Positions 6,392-8,387 of a stretch of DNA of 8,387 nt are shown one piece after another (the first letter of the stretch is position 1; each line of letters starts with the position of its first letter). The notes below the pieces were generated by a model. That model was given only the letters and a program-made list of their open reading frames with translations. It had not been told where the DNA came from and searched no databases. Origin of the DNA: Dialister sp. (lineage in GTDB: Bacteria > Bacillota > Negativicutes > Veillonellales > Dialisteraceae); NCBI GenBank assembly GCA_022722495.1, contig JAIJLI010000066.1, forward strand, positions 1-8,387, written 5' to 3'. A program made the translations under genes and the position numbers.

Positions 6392-7153
6392 ATGGCAAAC
6401 GAAGAAGATTATTTCATTGCAGCTAACTCTGTTGGAGCTATCAATGAAGAGCAATATAAGAAGTTGGATGTACTCATCCACACGACAGAAGCAATATCAC
6501 GCTCTCTATACCAAAGTGTGTATCTTATCGATTATTACAAGAAAGGATTCCTGTATGTATCAGAGAATCCTTTATTTCTTTGCGGACATACTGCAAAAGA
6601 AATGAAAGAGATGGGGTATGCTTTCTATTCGGAGCATGTACCAGAAAATGAGCAACAGATGTTGGTGGAAATCAACAGTAATGGTTTTAAGTTTTTTGAA
6701 ACAAAGATTGCACCAGAAGACAAACACAAATGCTATATCTCATACGATTTCCATATCATGCTCGATGGTAACAGAAAAGTACTTATCAATCACAAGTTAA
6801 CTCCAATTTTGCTTACGGAAGATGGTAGAATATGGATTGCAATGTGCATTGTTTCTCTTTCTTCGCAATCCACACCAGGCCATATAGAGTTTCATATTGA
6901 GGGTTCTCAGAAGTATTGGAAATACGACTTGGATTTCCACAAGTGGAGAGAAAAGGAAATGATACAATTGAAAGAGGAGGAAAAGCAAGTGCTCACTTTG
7001 TGCTCGCAAGGACTCACTATGAATGAGATTGCGGACAAGATGTGTAAGTCCATTGATTCCATCAAATTCTATAGAAGAACTTTATTTGAAAAAATTGGAA
7101 CCAAGAACATCACAGAAGCACTTACTTTTGCCACCATCTATAAACTACTGTAA
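6392..7153 (+). CDS. PAS-domain LuxR-type transcriptional regulator
   Basis: This 253-aa protein has an N-terminal PAS-like sensor domain at about 40-155, with YLIDYYKKGFLYVSENP (44-60), a His-Val-Pro-Glu segment at 82-85, and strand pairs ending near DGRIWIAM. A short linker leads to a LuxR/GerE-type helix-turn-helix at about 193-253 (EEEKQVLTLCSQGLT, NEIADKM, SIDSIKFYRRTLFEKI). It should bind inverted-repeat DNA as a dimer. I see no receiver domain and no clear AHL-binding domain, so the ligand is unknown. I chose ATG 6392 because an upstream TTG at 6368 overlaps the -7 box. The five copies of TTACMC-N4-GKGTAA around this locus are its best candidate targets; their position near -42 suggests activation of precursor, GNAT and ThiF-like genes. 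It faces the ThiF-like gene tail to tail. Confidence 0.88.
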   Translation: MANEEDYFIAANSVGAINEEQYKKLDVLIHTTEAISRSLYQSVYLIDYYKKGFLYVSENPLFLCGHTAKEMKEMGYAFYSEHVPENEQQMLVEINSNGFKFFETKIAPEDKHKCYISYDFHIMLDGNRKVLINHKLTPILLTEDGRIWIAMCIVSLSSQSTPGHIEFHIEGSQKYWKYDLDFHKWREKEMIQLKEEEKQVLTLCSQGLTMNEIADKMCKSIDSIKFYRRTLFEKIGTKNITEALTFATIYKLL

Positions 7154-7164
7154 TTTCCCTCATC

Positions 7165-7194
7165 CATCCCTGCTTCACTATTGAAGCAAGGATG
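7165..7194. terminator. Hairpin between convergent regulator and ThiF-like genes
   Basis: CATCC-C-TGCTTCA pairs with TGAAGCA-A-GGATG around a CTAT loop, 13 positions with one C/A mismatch. In the minus-strand RNA that mismatch becomes a G-U pair. It starts 11 bases after the regulator stop and overlaps the end of the ThiF-like gene, including its TAG stop. There is no U tract on either side, so it may act as a bidirectional transcription barrier or a 3'-end stabiliser. Confidence 0.6.
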
Positions 7195-7927
7195 AAAAAT
7201 AGAATCCTGGAAATCGTTTCACCTCTTTGCCTGTTGCAATATTAAACAGAGCTTGCGTACACAAACCTGCTGTAATCCATGAAGCAACAGACAACTGAGG
7301 AGGAGGAATTGCACCTTCCTCTCTTTGATATTGCTTGACCACCTTGTCAAGCCATTCTTGGGGTTGCATCCAAAATGCTTGGTAGCCAAGAACATATTCT
7401 GCAACTTTCAACTCAAAGCCTAAAGGCTTGTCCGAAAGACTTTCCAGAGTTTTTCCATCAGGATCCACTACCGTTAGAAAACCTGCCCAGCCAAAATTGT
7501 AAGGGTGAAGGACATAAATATTCTTTTCTGAACAAATCTTGTCAAAGACAAACGGAATGTCGCTCTTGAAGTCCAAGGCATTAATGGCAACATCATGTCC
7601 CTCTATCAATTCCTCTACATTATCATGGTCAACAAACTTATTGATAACCGTGATTTTCGCTTGTGGATTAATGGAAAGTAATCTCTTGGCGAGGCTCTCT
7701 GCCTTATAGTTTCCAACATCCTCCAACCGATAGTTCTGACGGTTTAAGTTGCTTTTCTCCACCTTATCACCATCAATGATAGTGATAGTTTCAAACCCTA
7801 AGCGTAATGCACATTCCGCAATGACACTTCCTAAGCCAGCACCCCCCAAGAGAACACGAAAATGCTTAATTTTTTCCTGTTCATCTGGCTTGATGTAAAT
7901 TCGATTTCTACTATACATATTTTCCAT
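7178..7927 (-). CDS. ThiF/MoeB/HesA-family E1-like adenylating enzyme
   Basis: This 249-aa protein has the E1-like nucleotide-binding fold. It carries the glycine-rich loop GAGLGS (29-34), the acidic strand end IIDGDKVEKSNLNRQ (50-64, with the ATP-site Asn and Arg), Lys75 after the NY segment, and NALD with Asp119. Such enzymes use ATP to adenylate a C-terminal carboxylate of a small protein or peptide. The two CxxC zinc pairs of MoeB and ThiF are absent; only Cys39, Cys132 and Cys223 occur, so a catalytic Cys for thioester formation is uncertain. No ThiS- or MoaD-like partner with a C-terminal GG lies in the window. Its promoter has the same operator and the same spacing as the precursor operon, which ties it to the peptide system. 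It could activate the peptide C-terminus, as MccB does in microcin C7, or act on another carboxylate; this is inference. ATG 7927 follows the predicted start site by about 23 bases. Confidence 0.85.
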   Translation of the reverse strand: MENMYSRNRIYIKPDEQEKIKHFRVLLGGAGLGSVIAECALRLGFETITIIDGDKVEKSNLNRQNYRLEDVGNYKAESLAKRLLSINPQAKITVINKFVDHDNVEELIEGHDVAINALDFKSDIPFVFDKICSEKNIYVLHPYNFGWAGFLTVVDPDGKTLESLSDKPLGFELKVAEYVLGYQAFWMQPQEWLDKVVKQYQREEGAIPPPQLSVASWITAGLCTQALFNIATGKEVKRFPGFYFSSLLQ

Positions 7928-7955
7928 TTTGATGATACTTTAAATTTTTACTGTG

Positions 7956-7963
7956 CAAAAGTA
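7956..7963 (-). promoter_or_regulatory. -7 element of the ThiF-like gene promoter
   Basis: The minus strand reads TACTTTTG followed by CA, matching TAnnTTTG, 28 bases before the ATG at 7927. The operator at 7986-8001 lies 22 bp upstream. Confidence 0.75.
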
Positions 7964-7985
7964 GATTTGTTTTTTCAAACATCCA

Positions 7986-8001
7986 CTACACAAAAGGGTA
8001 A
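7986..8001 (-). promoter_or_regulatory. Operator of the ThiF-like gene promoter
   Basis: The minus strand reads TTACCCTTTTGTGTAG, with the same arms, orientation and 22-bp gap to the -7 box as the precursor and GNAT proximal operators; only the 4-base centre differs (TTTT instead of AAAA). No convincing second site is seen 39 bp farther upstream, only a degenerate half-site-like TAACACCC at 8013-8020. This promoter therefore seems to have a single operator. Confidence 0.78.
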
Positions 8002-8054
8002 TATTTGGATTATAACACCCAACATAAACAAAGATTAACTAAATAATGATGTTC

Positions 8055-8387
8055 CTATTTTGTTTTTTCCATTATTCGTCTAATTTCTTTTGATTCAAGC
8101 AATAATTTATTGGCAATACTATTCTTATATTTTGCAGTTTCAACCATTTCACGGTATCGACATATAGAATCTTCATAAGCAGCAACTCGATTTCTTACAT
8201 CATCAATAACATTCTCATTTCGACAAACAGAAAAATGCTTTTCGATGTAACTAACATTCGGGTCATCGGATGGAAGCACCATCTTCAATGCCCTATACTT
8301 CAAGTCTGCCTCCTCCCAATCTTGGTGCTCTCGCCATTGGGTGAGATTGCCCCAAATGGAGAGGACAAGAGATAGAGCCAAGCCACC
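8055..8387 (-). CDS. Unrecognised protein, C-terminal end only
   Basis: This frame runs in from the right edge and ends at TAG 8055; about 110 residues are visible. The first visible residues (GGLALSLVLSIWGNL) look like the end of a transmembrane helix or membrane anchor. The rest is charged and helical, likely coiled-coil near the end (YKNSIANKLLLESKEIRRIMEK). There are Cys at two places but no metal-binding motif. I do not recognise a family. A TTG near the edge is not a likely start, because the frame continues past it. It lies 54 bases upstream of the ThiF-like operator on the same strand and carries no regulon operator in view, so it probably belongs to a neighbouring unit. No terminator hairpin is apparent after it. 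Confidence 0.65.
   Translation of the reverse strand, partial: GGLALSLVLSIWGNLTQWREHQDWEEADLKYRALKMVLPSDDPNVSYIEKHFSVCRNENVIDDVRNRVAAYEDSICRYREMVETAKYKNSIANKLLLESKEIRRIMEKTK

Noticed and set aside
6392..6900. AHL-binding domain in the LuxR-type regulator
   Set aside because: The N-terminal region reads as a PAS-like fold; the Trp/Tyr/Asp pattern of AHL receptors is not evident.
7178..7927. Thiamine or molybdopterin biosynthesis role for the ThiF-like gene
   Set aside because: There are no thi or moe neighbours, no sulfur-carrier partner and no zinc CxxC pairs, and the operator ties it to the peptide genes.
1..8387. CRISPR array, tRNA, rRNA, insertion sequence or attachment site
   Set aside because: I saw no regular direct-repeat array, no transposase or integrase motif and no RNA-gene-like segment; the only dispersed repeat is the operator.

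Overview
The window looks like a Bacteroidota chromosome, probably Bacteroidales and possibly Prevotellaceae. Four promoters carry the Bacteroidota -7 element TAnnTTTG. The sequence is AT-rich with A-rich, Shine-Dalgarno-poor start regions. One gene is an outer-membrane beta-barrel protein with an N-terminal carboxypeptidase-regulatory-like domain, an architecture typical of this phylum.

From 5405 down to the left edge, all on the minus strand, lies a compact operon for a ribosomally made, post-translationally modified peptide (RiPP). It contains a 62-aa precursor with a canonical double-glycine leader and a Gly/Cys-rich core (5217-5405), a radical SAM/SPASM maturase (3793-5115), an outer-membrane beta-barrel protein sharing an ATGA overlap with the maturase (1472-3796), and the start of a C39-peptidase ABC exporter (1-1468, cut by the window edge). 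The leader fits the exporter: C39 domains cleave after GG. A 12-bp perfect hairpin sits between precursor and maturase and may set the dose of precursor relative to enzyme.

From 5595 to 7927 lie three accessory genes: a GNAT-fold acyltransferase-like protein (minus), a divergent PAS + LuxR-type HTH regulator (plus), and a ThiF/MoeB-like E1 adenylating enzyme (minus). The regulator and the ThiF-like gene converge on a shared hairpin. At the right edge is the C-terminal end of an unrecognised membrane-anchored, coiled-coil-like protein (8055-8387).

The most striking signal is regulatory. A 16-bp inverted repeat, consensus TTACMC-N4-GKGTAA, occurs five times, each time in a promoter region of these genes. 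For the precursor, GNAT and ThiF-like promoters the gap from the proximal operator to the -7 box is exactly 22 bp, which centres the operator near -42. For precursor and GNAT, a second operator lies exactly 39 bp farther upstream. This indicates one regulon, probably activated by the LuxR-type protein encoded in its middle, and it makes the GNAT and ThiF-like proteins likely partners of the peptide system. The identity of the modification, the acyl or adenylyl substrates, and the activity of the product cannot be read from the sequence.
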